Shown one piece after another: positions 5,166 to 5,461 of a DNA stretch of 5,461 nt (positions are counted from its first letter, which is position 1; every line of letters begins with the position of its first letter). The position numbers and the translations under genes were made by a program. This stretch comes from Candidatus Aenigmatarchaeota archaeon (GTDB taxonomy: Archaea > EX4484-52 > GLR71), in the NCBI GenBank assembly GCA_023134675.1, contig JAGLUQ010000076.1:1-5461 (forward strand), written 5' to 3'. The notes under the pieces were generated by a model. That model did no database searches and was not told the DNA's origin. It worked only from the letters and a program-made list of their open reading frames with translations.

Positions 5166-5461
5166 TTATTTTTTCTTCTCTTCAGAAGGCTTTTGCATTG
5201 TCATATGACCTGAATTGCTGCTTGTTGCTGTTCCCTGCTCTTCTTTAAGCTTTTTTATCTGTTCCAGCTTTTCGTCTGATATTTTCAGCTCGCCTTTTTC
5301 TTTTAGCTCTTTGAGTTTTGTTCCCAGGCTGTATATGAAGCGCTTTGTCTCTTCCTTAAGGCCGTAAATCTCTCTTTCAGGTATCATTTCAGCTTTTCCT
5401 TTCTTTGCCACTATTAGGGCTTTTGCGAGTCTTTCGAAAAGATCTTCCTGCTGTTCCCTAA
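5166..5461 (-). CDS. C-terminal part of an unrecognised Lys/Glu-rich protein (5' end beyond the window)
   Basis: The frame is open to the right edge, so 97 residues and the stop are visible and the true start is probably outside. A GTG at 5409-5411 could be a start, but the codons before it continue sensibly (REQQEDLFERLAKALI), with the same helical charged character, so I treat the gene as partial. About 80% of the visible part is predicted to be charged amphipathic helix: a first segment of about 20 residues, a second with FIYSLGTKLKELKEKGE, and a third with DEKLEQIKKLKEEQ, suggestive of coiled coil. The last 25 residues are a low-complexity Ser/Thr/Lys tail ending KPSEEKKK, probably disordered. 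No catalytic motif, membrane segment or zinc site is seen. I cannot name the family. Codon use resembles RNase J. Confidence 0.7.
   Translation of the reverse strand, partial: REQQEDLFERLAKALIVAKKGKAEMIPEREIYGLKEETKRFIYSLGTKLKELKEKGELKISDEKLEQIKKLKEEQGTATSSNSGHMTMQKPSEEKKK

Noticed and set aside
5098..5166. 22-codon minus-strand frame whose ATG overlaps the stop of the right-edge gene (TAATG)
   Set aside because: The overlap suggests translational coupling, but the frame runs through the T-rich terminator and its hydrophobic composition is what AT-rich noncoding DNA gives. No other support.

Overview
The window looks like chromosomal DNA of an archaeon. Two proteins are archaeal-type RNA enzymes (a Dim1/KsgA rRNA dimethyltransferase and a 440-residue aRNase J). 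Two plus-strand genes have the same TTTTTAAATA box exactly 29 bases before the ATG and no leader, as expected for TBP-dependent leaderless transcripts. Short intergenic gaps, a tiny zinc-finger/HTH protein and moderate-to-low GC would suit a DPANN-type archaeon (Woesearchaeota-like), but no feature here proves the lineage.

Layout. Bases 75-1655 (+) hold two unrecognised soluble proteins in clearly AT-richer DNA. The first is about 29% GC and the second about 37%, by hand counts of sample lines, so this may be the edge of an accessory or acquired segment. Bases 1699-1953 (+) encode an 84-residue C2H2 finger plus helix-turn-helix protein. Bases 2019-2843 (+) encode a canonical RsmA/KsgA/Dim1. 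It meets, tail to tail with a 26-base overlap, a second, strongly diverged member of the same family on the minus strand (2818-3624). That paralogue lies 7 bases downstream of the archaeal RNase J gene (3632-4954, -), so the two form an operon. A 211-base intergenic stretch (4955-5165) separates this operon from the C-terminal part of another minus-strand gene that runs off the right edge. The stretch holds that gene's poly-T terminator, a TATA candidate, and a leader with a 13-base direct repeat.

How the genes work together. The centre of the window is an RNA maturation cluster: a standard helix-45 dimethyltransferase, and an RNase J plus divergent methyltransferase unit facing it. The paralogue keeps the SAM-binding and catalytic motifs but has lost the conserved substrate-side E...R...Y(G/S)RxS block, where it looks more like Erm 23S rRNA methyltransferases. 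It is the best candidate here for something new: a second, possibly differently targeted rRNA methyltransferase co-expressed with a 5'-3' exonuclease.
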